Positions 54,451 to 64,000 of a stretch of DNA of 64,000 bases are shown in pieces (position 1 is the first letter of the stretch; every line of letters begins with the position of its first letter). Below the pieces are notes generated by a model, which was given only the letters and a program-made list of their open reading frames with translations, was not told the origin of the DNA and made no database searches. The DNA comes from Bog-756 sp963835465 (GTDB lineage: Bacteria > Actinomycetota > Acidimicrobiia > Acidimicrobiales > RAAP-2). The position numbers and the translations under genes were made by a program. The stretch covers positions 62,001 to 126,000 of the forward strand of contig CAWIFR010000001.1 of NCBI GenBank assembly GCA_963835465.1. The letters run 5' to 3'.

Positions 54451-55587
54451 TCAGGCCAGGGACGAGGCGAGGACCGCCCCGACCTGCTCCGCCTCCAGCA
54501 GGAATCCGTCGTGGCCGGACGAGGACTCGATCACGGTGACCGGCATGGCCACCGGGCAGCAGCCGAGCCAACTGGTACTGCAGCCCGAGCGGATACAGGC
54601 GGTCGGAGTCGATGCCGGCCACGGTCACCTCGGCACGGACCCCGGCCAGGGCCCGGGCCACGCCGTTGCGGCCCGCGACCGACGTCGTGATGGTTCATGG
54701 CCTCGCTGAGCACGACGTAGGAGTTGGGGTCGAAGCGCCGGGCCAGCTTGTCCCCGTGGTGTTCGAGGTAGGACTCGACGGCGAAGCGCCCGCCCTTGCA
54801 GCGGGTCCTCCTCCTCCTGGGCGGCTCCGGCCGAAGCGGCCCTCGAGCTCGAGGTCGGTCCGGTAGGTGAACTGCCCGATGCCGCGGGCGAGGGCGAGCC
54901 CGGCGCTGGGTCGGGCCCCGGTGGCGTAGTAGTCGCCGCCGGCGAAGCGGGGTCGGAGCGTGATGGCCCGGATCTGCAGCGAGCACAGGGCGATCTGCTC
55001 GGCGGTGGCCACGGCCCCGACGGCCAGCACGACGGCCCGACGCACTCGGTCGGGGTGGCCGACGCACCACTCGAGGACCCGCATCCCGCCCATGGAGCCG
55101 CCCGATGACGCCCGCCCACCGGTCGATGCCGAGGTGGTCGGCCAGCGCCACCTCCACCGCCACCTGGTCGCGGATGGTCACCAGCGGGAACCGCGAGCCG
55201 TAGGGCGTGCCGTTGGGGGCCGGACGAGGCCGGCCCGGTGGTGCCCTGGCACCCGCCCAGCACGTTGGGGCAGACCACGAAGTAGCGGTCGGTGTCGATC
55301 GGGCGCCCCGGGCCCGATCATGCCGTCCCACCAACCGGCCGCGGGTGCCCCGGCCCGGCCGGCCCGGCCGCATGGGAGTCGCCGGTCAGGGCGTGGAGGA
55401 CCAGGACGGCGTTGCCCCGGTCGGCGTCGAGTTCGCCCCACGTCTCGTAGGCCACGGTGACCTCGGGCAGGTGGCCCCCGCCCTCGAGGTCGAGACCCGG
55501 GGCGCCGTCGCCGGAGAGCCGGGCGAACCGGCGCCCACCCGGTTCGTCACCCGGCTGCCAGACCCCGGGTGCGGAGCCGCGGGTCAC
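54451..55587 (-). CDS. metX: Homoserine O-acetyltransferase (multiply frameshifted)
   Basis: GTG 55587 overlaps the metY stop. The MetX sequence is recognisable in pieces: PEVTVAYETWGELDADRGN, VLVLHALTGDSHAAG, FPLVTIRDQVAVEVALADHL, the nucleophile region GGSMGGMRVLEW (extra base in CCC at 55101-55103), IRAITLRPRFAGGDYY, FDPNSYVVLSEAMNHHDVGR and the C-terminal GFLLEAEQVGAVLASSLA ending at 54451. Several single-base shifts occur, netting a multiple of three. It acetylates homoserine for direct sulfhydrylation by MetY. With the intact metY beside it, the shifts are probably sequence errors. Confidence 0.88.
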
Positions 55588-56882
55588 GTCCCTTTGATGG
55601 CGCGGAACCCGGCCTCGAGGTCGGCGAGGATGTCCTCGATCGACTCGAGCCCGATGCACAGGCGGACCAGGTCGGGAGTGACGCCGGTGGTGATCTGCTC
55701 GGCCTCGGTGAGCTGGGAGTGCGTGGTGGACGCCGGGTGGATGGCCAGGCTGCGGACGTCGCCGACGTTGGCCAGGTGGCTGAAGAGCTCGAGTCCTTCG
55801 ATGAAGGTCCGGCCGGCCTCGGCGCCGCCGTCGATCCCGAAGGCCAGGATGGCCCCGCCGCCGTTGGGCAGGTAGCGCTGCTGGCGCTCGTGCCACGGGC
55901 TCGAGGCCAGGCCGGGGTAGGTGACCCACTGCACCTCGTCCCGGCCCTCGAGCCACTCGGCCACCGCCGTGGCGTTCTGCACGTGGCGCTCCATGCGCAG
56001 GCTGAGTGTCTCGAGCCCCTGCAGGAAGAGGAACGAGTTGAGCGGGGCGATGGCCGGCCCGGTGTCCCGCAGGTACTGGAGCCGGGCCTTCAGCACGAAG
56101 CGGGCCGGGAAGAGGGCCTCGGGCAGCTGGCCGAAGACCAGGCCGTGGTAGCTCGGGTCGGGCTCGGTGAAGCCGGGGAAGCGCCCGCTGCCCTCGTAGT
56201 CGAAGGTGCCGCCGTCGACGATGATGCCGCCGATGGACGTGCCGTGGCCGCCGATGAACTTGGTGGCCGAGTGGACCACGATGTCGGCGCCGTGGCGCAG
56301 GGGCTGGGCCAGGTAGGGCGTCGCCAGCGTGTTGTCGACCACCAGCGGGATCCGGTGCTCGTGGGCGATGGCGGAGACGTCCTCGAAGTCGAGCACGTCG
56401 CCCTTGGGGTTGCCGAGCGTCTCGGCGTAGAAGGCCTTGGTGTTGGGCCGGACGGCGGCACGCCAGGCGTCGAGGTCGTCGGGGTCGTCGACGAAGGTGA
56501 CCTCGATCCCGAGCTTGGGCAGCGTGTAGTGGAACAGGTTGTAGGTGCCGCCGTAGAGCGAGGCCGACGACACGATGTGGCCGCCGTTCTCGGCCAGGTT
56601 GAGCAGGGCGATGGTCTCGGCGGCCTGGCCGCTGGCCACGGCCAGGGCCGCCACCCCGCCCTCGAGCGCGGCGATGCGCTCCTCGAAGACGGCCTGGGTC
56701 GGGTTCATGATCCGGGTGTAGATGTTGCCGAGCTCCTCCAGCCCGAAGAGGGCGGCGGCGTGGGCGGTGTCGCGGAAGGTGTAGCTGGTGGTCTGGTAGA
56801 TCGGAACGGCCCGGGCCCCGGTGGTCGGGTCGGGCACGGCACCGGCGTGGATCTGGCGGGTCTCGAATCCCCAATCGGACAT
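55584..56882 (-). CDS. metY: O-acetylhomoserine aminocarboxypropyltransferase (sulfhydrylase)
   Basis: 432 residues from ATG 56882, intact. PLP-dependent gamma-family enzyme: GFETRQIHAG at the N terminus, the cofactor region ASGQAAETIALL and Lys208 in VHSATKFIGGHG for the Schiff base, and HPASTTHSQLT near the end. It makes homocysteine from O-acetylhomoserine and sulfide. Its stop overlaps metX, giving a metY-metX operon, the usual arrangement. Confidence 0.96.
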   Translation of the reverse strand: MSDWGFETRQIHAGAVPDPTTGARAVPIYQTTSYTFRDTAHAAALFGLEELGNIYTRIMNPTQAVFEERIAALEGGVAALAVASGQAAETIALLNLAENGGHIVSSASLYGGTYNLFHYTLPKLGIEVTFVDDPDDLDAWRAAVRPNTKAFYAETLGNPKGDVLDFEDVSAIAHEHRIPLVVDNTLATPYLAQPLRHGADIVVHSATKFIGGHGTSIGGIIVDGGTFDYEGSGRFPGFTEPDPSYHGLVFGQLPEALFPARFVLKARLQYLRDTGPAIAPLNSFLFLQGLETLSLRMERHVQNATAVAEWLEGRDEVQWVTYPGLASSPWHERQQRYLPNGGGAILAFGIDGGAEAGRTFIEGLELFSHLANVGDVRSLAIHPASTTHSQLTEAEQITTGVTPDLVRLCIGLESIEDILADLEAGFRAIKGT

Positions 56883-56949
56883 GGCAGCTGCTCTCCTCGG
56901 AACGGTCCCTGGGCGTCGTTCGCCGGCACGGGTCGACGCTCTCGGCTCC

Positions 56950-56979
56950 AATCTTGGCAAACCCGAGTGAATTGGTCAA
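56950..56979 (-). promoter_or_regulatory. Candidate promoter of metY-metX
   Basis: TTGACC (56974-56979 on the minus strand) is separated by 18 bp from AAGATT (56950-56955), about 70 bp upstream of the metY ATG. No riboswitch fold was recognised in the leader. Confidence 0.45.
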
Positions 56980-56999
56980 CTAATGGGCGGGACGGCTGG

Positions 57000-57370
57000 C
57001 GACGGTCAGCCGGCGTGCCCGACCCAGCACTCCGGAGGGCCGGGCCGACCAGCCGGGCACCGACGGTCGCTATGTTGGGCGGCGGCCGTGCCCCGAACCT
57101 CTGACACCACCGACCGCACCGGGGAGACGCCCGAGGGGATCCGCTCGGGACTCGGCCGCCGGACGGCTGTCGGTGGCGCGCGCCGTGGTACGTGCTGGGG
57201 GCGGCTTCTGGCGCTGACCTCGATGACCCGGCGACGCCGCCTCCCGACGGGGCGGCCGAGATCGCCTCTCGGGACCACGCACCGCCCCCCGTTGCCGTCG
57301 ACCACCGCGGACATCGGCGCGGTGCCCCTGGCTCGCAGAAGGCCCTCGACCGGAACGCCGCCGGCCGACG
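57000..57370. other. GC-rich region before the GH3 gene
   Basis: About 370 bp. It should contain the true N terminus and signal peptide of the GH3 enzyme, but no frame reads through convincingly, probably because of further single-base errors. No other gene is supported. Confidence 0.5.
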
Positions 57371-59901
57371 TTGGCCGCCGATGTGCTCCGACGGATGACC
57401 ATGCACGAGAAGCTCGGGGAGATCGTCCTCGTACATGCCGGACCCTACGAGAACATCAACGCCGGCGTGCCTCGGCTGTGCATCCCGGCCCTGACCCTCC
57501 AGGACGGCCCGCAGGGCCTGGCCTTCGGTGACGTCGGCGTCACCCAGATGCCGGCCCCCCTGGGCATCGCCGCCACCTTCGACACCGGCATGGCCAGGCC
57601 TACGGCCAGGTACTGGGATCCGAGGCCGCCGGACAGGGCATCGACGTCGTCCAGGGACCGACGCTCAACGTCGACCGCGTTCCACAGAGTGGGCGCACCT
57701 ATGAGGGTTTCGGCGAGGACCCGCGCCTAGTGGCGGCCATGGGGGTGGCCGACGCCCAGGGCATCCAGTCCACCGGCACTCTGGCCATGGTCAAGCACTT
57801 CGCCGTCTACAACCAGGAGACCGACCGCGGCGTGCTGAACGACGTGGTCTCGCAGCGGGCCCTCGAGGAGCTGTACCTCCCTCCGTTTAAGGCGGTCGTC
57901 ACCCAGGCCCACGTCCCGACGGCCATGTGCGCCTATCCCCAACTGAACGGCACGTACCAGTGCCAGGACCCGGCCCTCCTGGCCCAGTTGGCCAAGTGGG
58001 GATTCACGGGGATCATCCGTTCGGACCTCGGATCGGTCCACGATCCGGTGGCCGCCATCGAGGCCGGCACCGACCTCATCAAGCCGGCCTCTGTGGTCCG
58101 GCTGAGCCTTCTGGTGCGGGAGCACCGCCTACCGTCGCCGCGGTCGATCGGGCCGTGTCCCGGGTGCTGACCGTGATGTTCGCCCACGGGTTGGTGGACC
58201 GCCCCGCGTCCGGTTCCCCCGGAAGCGCCGTCGACTCCGAGCAGCACGCCGACTTCGCCCTTGCCGCCGCCGAACGGTCGGCTGTCCTGCTGAAGAACAC
58301 AGGCAACGCCCTCCCGCTCCGGACCTCGGTCAACCACTCGGTGGCGGTGATCGGTGCGGATGCCGCCACCGCACCGGTGACCTCGGGCTTCGGCAGCTCG
58401 CGGGTGGTTCCCCCGTTCATCACGTCGCCCCTGGCGGCCATCCGCCGACGGGCGGGCCGTCACGCCACCGTGACCTTCACCAACGGCGGCAGTACCACCG
58501 GCCAGCTCCCCCGTGCCCGCCCGGTACCTGACGCCGGCATCGGGGTCAGGGCACGGGCTCACTCTCACGGTCACCCAGACCGATCCCGACGCCACCGGTC
58601 CGGTCTCGTTCAGCGGCGTCCAGCCCACCGTCGACGTGTCCCTCAGCCCCCACCCCACCACATCCCACCTCCTACCTACCGTCACCCCGCCAGTCGCACC
58701 GGTCGAGCGCCTCCAAAACCCCCTGGCCGGGAGGAGCGGTCTCCTCCCCCTGGGCCGGTCGGGTGCCGCCGACCACGCCCACGTCGTGTTGCCACCGGGA
58801 TGGTCGGACGTATCCGCCAGCTGGACGGGCATCCTTACCCCGCCGCGCAGCGGCCTCTACACGCTCGCCCTCCAGGGGGTAGGCGCCGCCACCCTCACCC
58901 TCGACGGTGTGACCGCGGTGTCCGACCCCCTCAGCCACGCCCTCGGTCGGTGGGCTCAGACGGTGAATCTCACCGGGGGGCACCGCTACCAGGTGCACCT
59001 GTCGTGGGAGCCCATCGACACTCGGACCCCCTCGGGCGAATCGACCGTCAGCCCCAGCTACCTGACCCTCGGGTGGGCTTACGTCAGCGGGCGGATCCGT
59101 GCCGCGGTCGCCGCCGCCCGCCGGGCCGACGTGGCCGTGGTCTTCGCCGGCGACTTCAACTCGGAGGCGTTCGACCGACCCTCCCTCACCCTCCCCGGCG
59201 ACGAGAACGCTCTGATCGCCGCGGTGGCGGCCGTCAATCCGCACACGGTGGTGGTGCTCAACACCGGGGGCCCGGTGCTCATGCCCTGGCTCCCTCGGGT
59301 ACGTGCGGTACTGGAGGCTTGGTACCCCGGAGAACAAGATGGGGCCGCCGTGGCCGCGCTCCTCTATGGAGACGTGGATCCATCGGGGCGGCTGCCGGTG
59401 ACCTTTCCCGCCTCCGACATCCAGACGGGCGTCAACACCGCCACCCAGTGGCCCGGCATCGGCCTCACCTCTACGTACTCGGAGGGCCTAGACGTGGGGT
59501 ACCGCTACAACCATTCCACCGGCGTTCAGCCACTCTTCCCCTTCGGCTACGGCCTTTCCTACACGCGGTTCTCGATGTCCCGGCTCACCCTGTCACGCTC
59601 GGCCGACGGCTTCGCCCTCCGGGTGCGAGTGGCCGACACCGGCGCCCGCTCCGGGGTGGCTGTCCCCCAGGCCTATCTGACCTATCCGACTGCGGCGGGA
59701 GAGCCGCCGGCCCAACTGGTGGCCTTCCGGCCGGTGAACTTGGCCCCCCATCAGGCACGAACGGTCACCTTGGACGTACCGGTCTCGTCGTTCCGCGTCT
59801 ATTTGGGAACTGGGTGGACCACCGTCCCGGGCACCTACACGCTGGCGGTGGGTCCGTCATCCTCCGAGCTTCCCCTGACCGTGTCGCTGGCCGCACCATG
59901 A
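57371..59901 (+). CDS. Family 3 glycoside hydrolase (beta-glucosidase) with inserted PA14-like domain (frameshifted)
   Basis: The GH3 N-terminal barrel starts VLRRMTMHEKLGEIVLVH and continues LTLQDGPQGLAFGD, then YGQVLGSEAAGQGIDVVQGP and MVKHFAVYNQETDRG (the KH motif). The nucleophile region GIIRSDLGSVHDP has Asp. It continues SRVLTVMFAHGLVD, AAERSAVLLKNTGNALPL, a PA14-like insert (WTGILTPPRSGLYTLALQG), DVAVVFAGDFNSEAFDR, YGDVDPSGRLPVTFP and FPFGYGLSYTRF with a C-terminal fibronectin-like domain. At least three frame changes lie near 57590, 58130 and 58508. The first codon is unresolved. Likely a secreted glucosidase. Confidence 0.85.
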
Positions 59902-60809
59902 GCCGACCAGGGGGCCGCTGGGGCCGGAATCCGGCTCAGGGTCGACCCGGTCTCGCCGAACCGGTCCGATCCGGCGTTCCACTGGCGCCCCGCCTCGGCG
60001 ACTTCTTCTCTCGACCGGCCCACGAAGTTCCACCACATGGTGATCACCGACTCGAAGGGTGCCCCGCCGACCAGCAGGAGGCGTGTCGGGTCGGTGGCCG
60101 CCAATCCCAGTGCATCCCGTCCGGGGGCCAGATAGGCCAGCGAGCCCGGGGCCACCGTGCGCCCGTCGATCCGCACGGCGCCCTCCAGCACCACCAGGGC
60201 GTGCTCGAACGCAGCCTCGACAGGTAGGTCCACCCGGCCAGGTCCCAGCCGCACGTCGGCTCCCAGGAGCGGCGTCTCCTGGCGGGCCGGCGACACCACC
60301 CCGCCCAGCTGGCCCACGAGGACGGTGACCCGCGCCGGGCCCTGCTCCAGCTCGGGCAGCTGAGCGTGGTGCTCGAAGGCCGGGGCCTGGTGTCGGGTGG
60401 CCTCGGGTTGGGCCACCCAGAGCTGCACACCGTGCAGTCCTCCCGCGTGCCTCCCGGTCGGCTCCTCGGCGTGACTGACACCATGCCCCGCGGTCATCAG
60501 ATTGAGCTGGCCCGGGCGAATGACCTGCTCCGATCCGAGGCTGTCACGATGGAGCAGTTCACCTTGGACAAGCCAGGTGACGGTGTGGAGGCCGCAGTGA
60601 GGGTGGGGTCCGATGCCGCCCGGCGTCCCGTCGACAGGGGCAGGTCCCAGGTGATCGACGAAGCACCATGCGCCTACGGTCCGGTGCATCCGCTGGGGCA
60701 GGGCTCGCCGCACGCGGGTGCCCCCGACCAGGGCCTCGCGACTACGGTGGACGTCGATGGCCCACGGGGCGCTGTCGGGGGGTGGGTCAGCGGGTCGGCA
60801 CCCGGTCAC
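59835..60809 (-). CDS. Pirin family protein
   Basis: 324 residues from GTG 60809. Bicupin pirin with the metal-binding set PHPHCGLHTVTW and MTAGHGVSHAEE and a second cupin (VDLPVEAAFEHALVVLEGAV). Bacterial pirins act as quercetin dioxygenases or metabolic regulators. The last 22 codons overlap the 3' end of the convergent GH3 gene by 67 bp, so the C-terminal tail may be longer than in relatives. Confidence 0.9.
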   Translation of the reverse strand: MTGCRPADPPPDSAPWAIDVHRSREALVGGTRVRRALPQRMHRTVGAWCFVDHLGPAPVDGTPGGIGPHPHCGLHTVTWLVQGELLHRDSLGSEQVIRPGQLNLMTAGHGVSHAEEPTGRHAGGLHGVQLWVAQPEATRHQAPAFEHHAQLPELEQGPARVTVLVGQLGGVVSPARQETPLLGADVRLGPGRVDLPVEAAFEHALVVLEGAVRIDGRTVAPGSLAYLAPGRDALGLAATDPTRLLLVGGAPFESVITMWWNFVGRSREEVAEAGRQWNAGSDRFGETGSTLSRIPAPAAPWSAHGAASDTVRGSSEDDGPTASV

Positions 60810-60886
60810 GGTCGATCTGCCACGGTGTCGATGCTAGGCCGAGGCCTGTCGACCCGAGCCCGCGGCCCGACCCTTGGGCCGCGTTC

Positions 60887-62587
60887 TTAGACCGGTTTGC
60901 CTCCCGAGCACCAGGCGTTCGACGGCGCCCCGGCACACGGGTTGGGCATAGTCGGAATCCCGGTGGGCAGTGGGTGCATGACCACCCCGGTCCGGGCCGG
61001 ATAGGTCACCCCCGACGGGCAGCTCCCGAAGCCGCTGTCGCAGAGCACCTGGGCCAGCAGCGGTCCGGCCGTGTTGCCGGCGGTCGTGGTCTTCCCACAC
61101 GTCGGCTGGGTCTGCTCCAGGTCGGCCGGCTGGCTCCCGTTCGGCGCGGTGTTCCCCACATAGCAGTTCGAGGGCTGACTGCCGTCGAGGGTGATCTGCC
61201 CGTAGTCGGCATTGCTGGGGTTCCCGAAGAAGCCGTTGTGCGAGAAGGTGTTGTGCAGTAGTGCGTTGTTCATGGGGTCATAGACGCAACCAAACCCGGG
61301 TGTCTCGACGCCCCCGGTGCCGGGGCACGACTGGTTGAGCGAAGGGGTGCCCGAGTCGGGGAATGGAACCATCAAGAAGCCCCAGGCACCGTTGTTGGAG
61401 AACGTGTTGTCCATGACCGTGTCATTGCGTCCCCCCGAGAGGGTCATGCCCGTGCCGGTGGGACCGGCCGCGGCATTCCCAGCCTCGGGCACGTTGGGGT
61501 TGTTGTTGTCGTGCACGTTGTTGTGCATGAAGACCCAGCACGAACGGGTGTGGGTGATGGGACTGATCGCCCCATTGGGACAATTGCCATTCTGCGGCGC
61601 CGGAGGGTCCCCGTTGATCTGGGTGTTGGTGTCGAAGCCGTCCTGGTTGTTGTCGAACTGTGAGTTCTCCACCACGATGGCCCCACCCGAGTTGGTGCCC
61701 GAGTACCCGAGCGCGCTGTACTCCATCCACGCGTGGTTGATGGTGATCCCGCACTGCTGCAAGCAGGCACCGACGTACATGCCCGAGTCATTGAAGTTGC
61801 TGGCATAGAGCTGATTCCACAGCGCCGGGCCGCTGGCGTTGGACGAGAAGATCCCATACTGGGCCGCCGTGGCCTCCTGCTGGTCAGGGGTGCCCTGGTT
61901 GCTGAAGTAGGTCGTGGTGGCGGTCAGGTAGCTGCCCGAGTAGCCGTGCAGGCCGATCTTCCCGCTGCTTGCCCCCCCGTTCCACCAGATCTCGTTGCCC
62001 GAGTCACCCGACCCGGCCAGGAAGTTGCATGCGGTGAGATTGTCCACCGACACGTTGTTGGCCTTCCATACCATGATCCCGTTGCGGCCGACCGGCTTGC
62101 CGTCGCTGCCGGTGGCCCCGAAGTTCTGGGCGGTGGGGTCGGCGCTGCAGGCACCCGGAGCGCCGGACTTGGTGCCGTCCACGATGACCGAGGCGCGGTT
62201 CATCCCGCGAAGGTGGATGTTGGACTTCGTGATCATGACGCCGCCCATGTCTCCATGACTCGGATCAGTGCTGACCCCGGACTCGTCGGCGTTCTCGTGG
62301 TAGTCGCCCGGGGCGATCAGGATCCAGTCCCCCGGCTTGGCCGCGTCGACCGCCGACTGGATGGTCTTGTACTTCCCCGTGTGACCGTGGAAGGTCCCCA
62401 CCAGTAGGACGGCGCCGCCCGACGTGCCGGCCGTCGGACTCGATGAGGAGCTGCACGCCGCCAATAGGCCGGCCGTCATGAGCAGCACCCCCCCAACGGT
62501 GGCCAGGCGTCGCCGAGGCGATCGACCGCCGACCGTCGATCGCCGCCGCCCGCTCGCATCGGTCGTTTCCCACTGCCCTCGAACCAT
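60887..62587 (-). CDS. Parallel beta-helix lipoprotein
   Basis: 566 residues from ATG 62587, preceded by GGGGGAGGAACG. A basic N terminus and hydrophobic segment end in the lipobox LLAAC, so it should be a lipid-anchored exported protein. The body is a right-handed parallel beta-helix of the pectate-lyase/PbH1 type, seen as repeated N-rich turns (NNVHDNNNPN, MDNTFSNNGAWGF, LLHNTFSHNGFFGN) after YKTIQSAVDAAKPGDWI. Many cysteines suggest disulfides. Possible polysaccharide lyase or surface structural protein; catalytic residues were not identified. Confidence 0.85.
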   Translation of the reverse strand: MVRGQWETTDASGRRRSTVGGRSPRRRLATVGGVLLMTAGLLAACSSSSSPTAGTSGGAVLLVGTFHGHTGKYKTIQSAVDAAKPGDWILIAPGDYHENADESGVSTDPSHGDMGGVMITKSNIHLRGMNRASVIVDGTKSGAPGACSADPTAQNFGATGSDGKPVGRNGIMVWKANNVSVDNLTACNFLAGSGDSGNEIWWNGGASSGKIGLHGYSGSYLTATTTYFSNQGTPDQQEATAAQYGIFSSNASGPALWNQLYASNFNDSGMYVGACLQQCGITINHAWMEYSALGYSGTNSGGAIVVENSQFDNNQDGFDTNTQINGDPPAPQNGNCPNGAISPITHTRSCWVFMHNNVHDNNNPNVPEAGNAAAGPTGTGMTLSGGRNDTVMDNTFSNNGAWGFLMVPFPDSGTPSLNQSCPGTGGVETPGFGCVYDPMNNALLHNTFSHNGFFGNPSNADYGQITLDGSQPSNCYVGNTAPNGSQPADLEQTQPTCGKTTTAGNTAGPLLAQVLCDSGFGSCPSGVTYPARTGVVMHPLPTGIPTMPNPCAGAPSNAWCSGGKPV

Positions 62588-62685
62588 CGTTCCTCCCCCG
62601 GTTGCTGTCACCCGCCTCGAGGCGAATGCGGCACGTCGTGGGCGATGGTAGCTGCCCGGGCCCTCCGGCCCCAGGGACTGGCGCT

Positions 62686-63003
62686 CTACCTGCGCCAAAT
62701 GGACATGATGGAGAAGGCCAGGACCACGGTCCCCAGCGCCCGGCGCCACGGATTGATGCCGCGGACAATCTCATCGAGGCTCCAGAAGATGATGGCCCCG
62801 CTGGCCACGTCGGACAGAATCCGCGCGGTGGTGTGGTGGTCAGCCAACAGTCGGCCGGCCACCGAGGCAAGGGCGAAGACGGCCAAGGCCAGGTTGGGGG
62901 CCTGGGCCACGACAATGCGACCGGTGGTGCGACTGGTGAACCACCATCGCGGCGACCCGGCTCGGAGTTGGGCGGGTCCGGGTTCGATGATCCATTCTCC
63001 CAC
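62686..63003 (-). CDS. Small membrane protein
   Basis: 105 residues from GTG 63003. Hydrophobic stretches near residues 36-53 (NLALAVFALASVAGRLLA) and 62-100 (ASGAIIFWSL, ALGTVVLAFSIM) predict two to three membrane helices. No family is recognised; actinobacteria often carry such genes near ahcY. It is divergent from ahcY. Confidence 0.65.
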   Translation of the reverse strand: MGEWIIEPGPAQLRAGSPRWWFTSRTTGRIVVAQAPNLALAVFALASVAGRLLADHHTTARILSDVASGAIIFWSLDEIVRGINPWRRALGTVVLAFSIMSIWRR

Positions 63004-63066
63004 CTGCCCCCCGGGGGCCGTTGCAGCGGTGTCGGCTACGATGCAGGGGTCGACACCGGGGCGCCG

Positions 63067-63086
63067 CCACCTCTCTCGCGAGGTGG
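63067..63086 (+). promoter_or_regulatory. Hairpin in the ahcY leader
   Basis: CCACCTC-TCTCGC-GAGGTGG, a perfect 7-bp stem with a 6-base loop, lies about 92 bp before ahcY. It may be a leader structure. It does not match the S-adenosylhomocysteine riboswitch consensus as I know it. Confidence 0.4.
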
Positions 63087-63178
63087 TCTGCCCGCTCCGG
63101 GGCCGGCCGGGACGGGACTGTCCTGCTGTGCCACCGAACCCGGTCCCTCAGGGGTCCGGCCACACCCAAGGAGCCTCC

Positions 63179-64000
63179 ATGACCAGCACCGGATCCGCCG
63201 ACTTCAAGGTGGCTGATCTCTCCCTCGCCGAGTTCGGCCGCAAGGAGATCCAGCTGGCCGAGCACGAGATGCCCGGCCTCATGGCCATGCGGGCCGAGCA
63301 CGCCTCCGAGCAGCCCCTGGCCGGGGCCCGGATCACCGGATCGCTCCATATGACCATCCAGACGGCCGTGCTGATCGAGACGCTCACCGCCCTCGGCGCC
63401 GAAGTCCGCTGGGCCAGCTGCAACATCTTCTCCACCCAGGACCATGCCGCCGCCGCGGTGGCCGTGGGGCCCACTGGTACCGTCGAACAGCCGGCCGGCA
63501 TCCCGGTCTTCGCATGGAAGGGCGAGACCCTCGAGGAGTACTGGTGGTGCACCGAGCAGGCCCTGCTCTGGCCCGGGCCGGGTCCGACCATGATCCTCGA
63601 CGATGGTGGGGATGCCACCCTGCTGGTCCACAAGGGTGTGGAGTTCGAGAAGGCCGGAGCGGCACCCGACCCGTCGACCGCCGACTCCGAGGAGTTCGCC
63701 GTCGTGCTGTCGGTGCTGAACCGCAGCCTGACCGAGGACCCGAACCGCTGGACCACCATCGCCAATGGCATCAAGGGCGTCTCCGAGGAGACCACCACCG
63801 GGGTGCACCGGCTCAACGAGATGGAGCAGAGCGGTGAGCTGCTCTTTGCGGCGATCAACGTCAACGACGCCGTGACCAAGTCGAAGTTCGACAACAAGTA
63901 CGGCTGCCGCCACTCGTTGATTGACGGGATCAACCGGGCGACCGACGTGCTGATCGGCGGCAAGGTGGCCGTCGTGTGCGGATTCGGTGATGTGGGCAAG
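63179..64000 (+). CDS. ahcY: S-adenosylhomocysteine hydrolase, N-terminal part
   Basis: 274 codons to the window end without a stop. A GGAG site precedes the ATG. AhcY sequence is clear: DLSLAEFGRKEIQLAEHEMPG, LAGARITGSLHMTIQTAVLI, VRWASCNIFSTQDHAAAAVA, ILDDGGDATLLVHKG, INVNDAVTKSKFDNKYGCRH and the NAD loop VCGFGDVGK at the edge. It cleaves S-adenosylhomocysteine to adenosine and homocysteine, restoring the methyl cycle fed by metX/metY. Confidence 0.97.
   Translation, partial: MTSTGSADFKVADLSLAEFGRKEIQLAEHEMPGLMAMRAEHASEQPLAGARITGSLHMTIQTAVLIETLTALGAEVRWASCNIFSTQDHAAAAVAVGPTGTVEQPAGIPVFAWKGETLEEYWWCTEQALLWPGPGPTMILDDGGDATLLVHKGVEFEKAGAAPDPSTADSEEFAVVLSVLNRSLTEDPNRWTTIANGIKGVSEETTTGVHRLNEMEQSGELLFAAINVNDAVTKSKFDNKYGCRHSLIDGINRATDVLIGGKVAVVCGFGDVGK

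Noticed and set aside
56883..57000. SAM riboswitch in the metY leader
   Set aside because: No SAM-I, SAM-II or SAM-IV core motif could be recognised; the leader is short, with only a plausible promoter.
63004..63178. S-adenosylhomocysteine riboswitch upstream of ahcY
   Set aside because: The conserved core and pseudoknot sequences were not found; only a simple 7-bp hairpin is present.

Overview
The window comes from a high-GC actinobacterium, probably Acidimicrobiia or a relative. This is an inference from gene content: a mycobacterial-type CYP51 operon, an imuA'-imuB-dnaE2 mutasome with a CGAAC-N4-GTTCG LexA box, an F420-type luciferase-like oxidoreductase, PAC2, DUF1918, DUF2236 and FolP2-type proteins. 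No rRNA gene or replication gene fixes the taxon. Most genes have GC-rich third positions; about 34.1-41.4 kb is visibly less GC-rich.

Layout. 0-4 kb: P450, short-chain dehydrogenase, CYP51, [3Fe-4S] ferredoxin and an NTF2-like protein in a tightly coupled operon, followed by DUF427. 4-12 kb: small metabolic enzymes (serine hydrolase, DUF2332, quinone oxidoreductase, VOC protein, patatin, Usp, PEP-mutase family) and a CPA1 antiporter. 12.3-17.5 kb: SOS mutasome. 17.7-27.5 kb: housekeeping block (holA, FolP2-type synthase, thioredoxin-TPR protein, kinase-like protein, PAC2, LLM oxidoreductase, leuS). 27.6-34.1 kb: envelope and secreted proteins (LppX-like protein, GT87, purple acid phosphatase with three identical modules). 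34.5-37.0 kb: an IS21-family element with istA, istB and a third coupled small gene. 37.6-41.0 kb: mobile or accessory stretch with a kinase-dead histidine-kinase-like protein, a decayed tyrosine recombinase next to tRNA-Ala(GGC), a GNAT protein and an AbrB/PIN toxin-antitoxin pair. 41.5-44.0 kb: a secreted glycoside-hydrolase-like protein with three identical Ig-like modules. 44.1-46.3 kb: ALDH, DUF779 and an alcohol dehydrogenase remnant. 46.5-51.2 kb: orphan adenine methyltransferase, NMO-type dioxygenase, DUF2236 and two Cys/His microproteins. 51.1-64 kb: hydrolase, beta-propeller protein, AT-hook-like protein, metX/metY, GH3 glucosidase, pirin, beta-helix lipoprotein and the start of ahcY. 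metY, metX and ahcY together cover parts of methionine synthesis and the methyl cycle.

Many conserved genes from 18 kb onward are split by single-base frameshifts, including essential holA and leuS. From 18 to 51 kb every shift that could be classified is an extra base; from 52 to 58 kb both signs occur. These look like consensus errors rather than real pseudogenes, so the affected genes are annotated as one locus each. Within 0-18 kb no frameshift was seen, but imuB carries two clean in-frame deletions.
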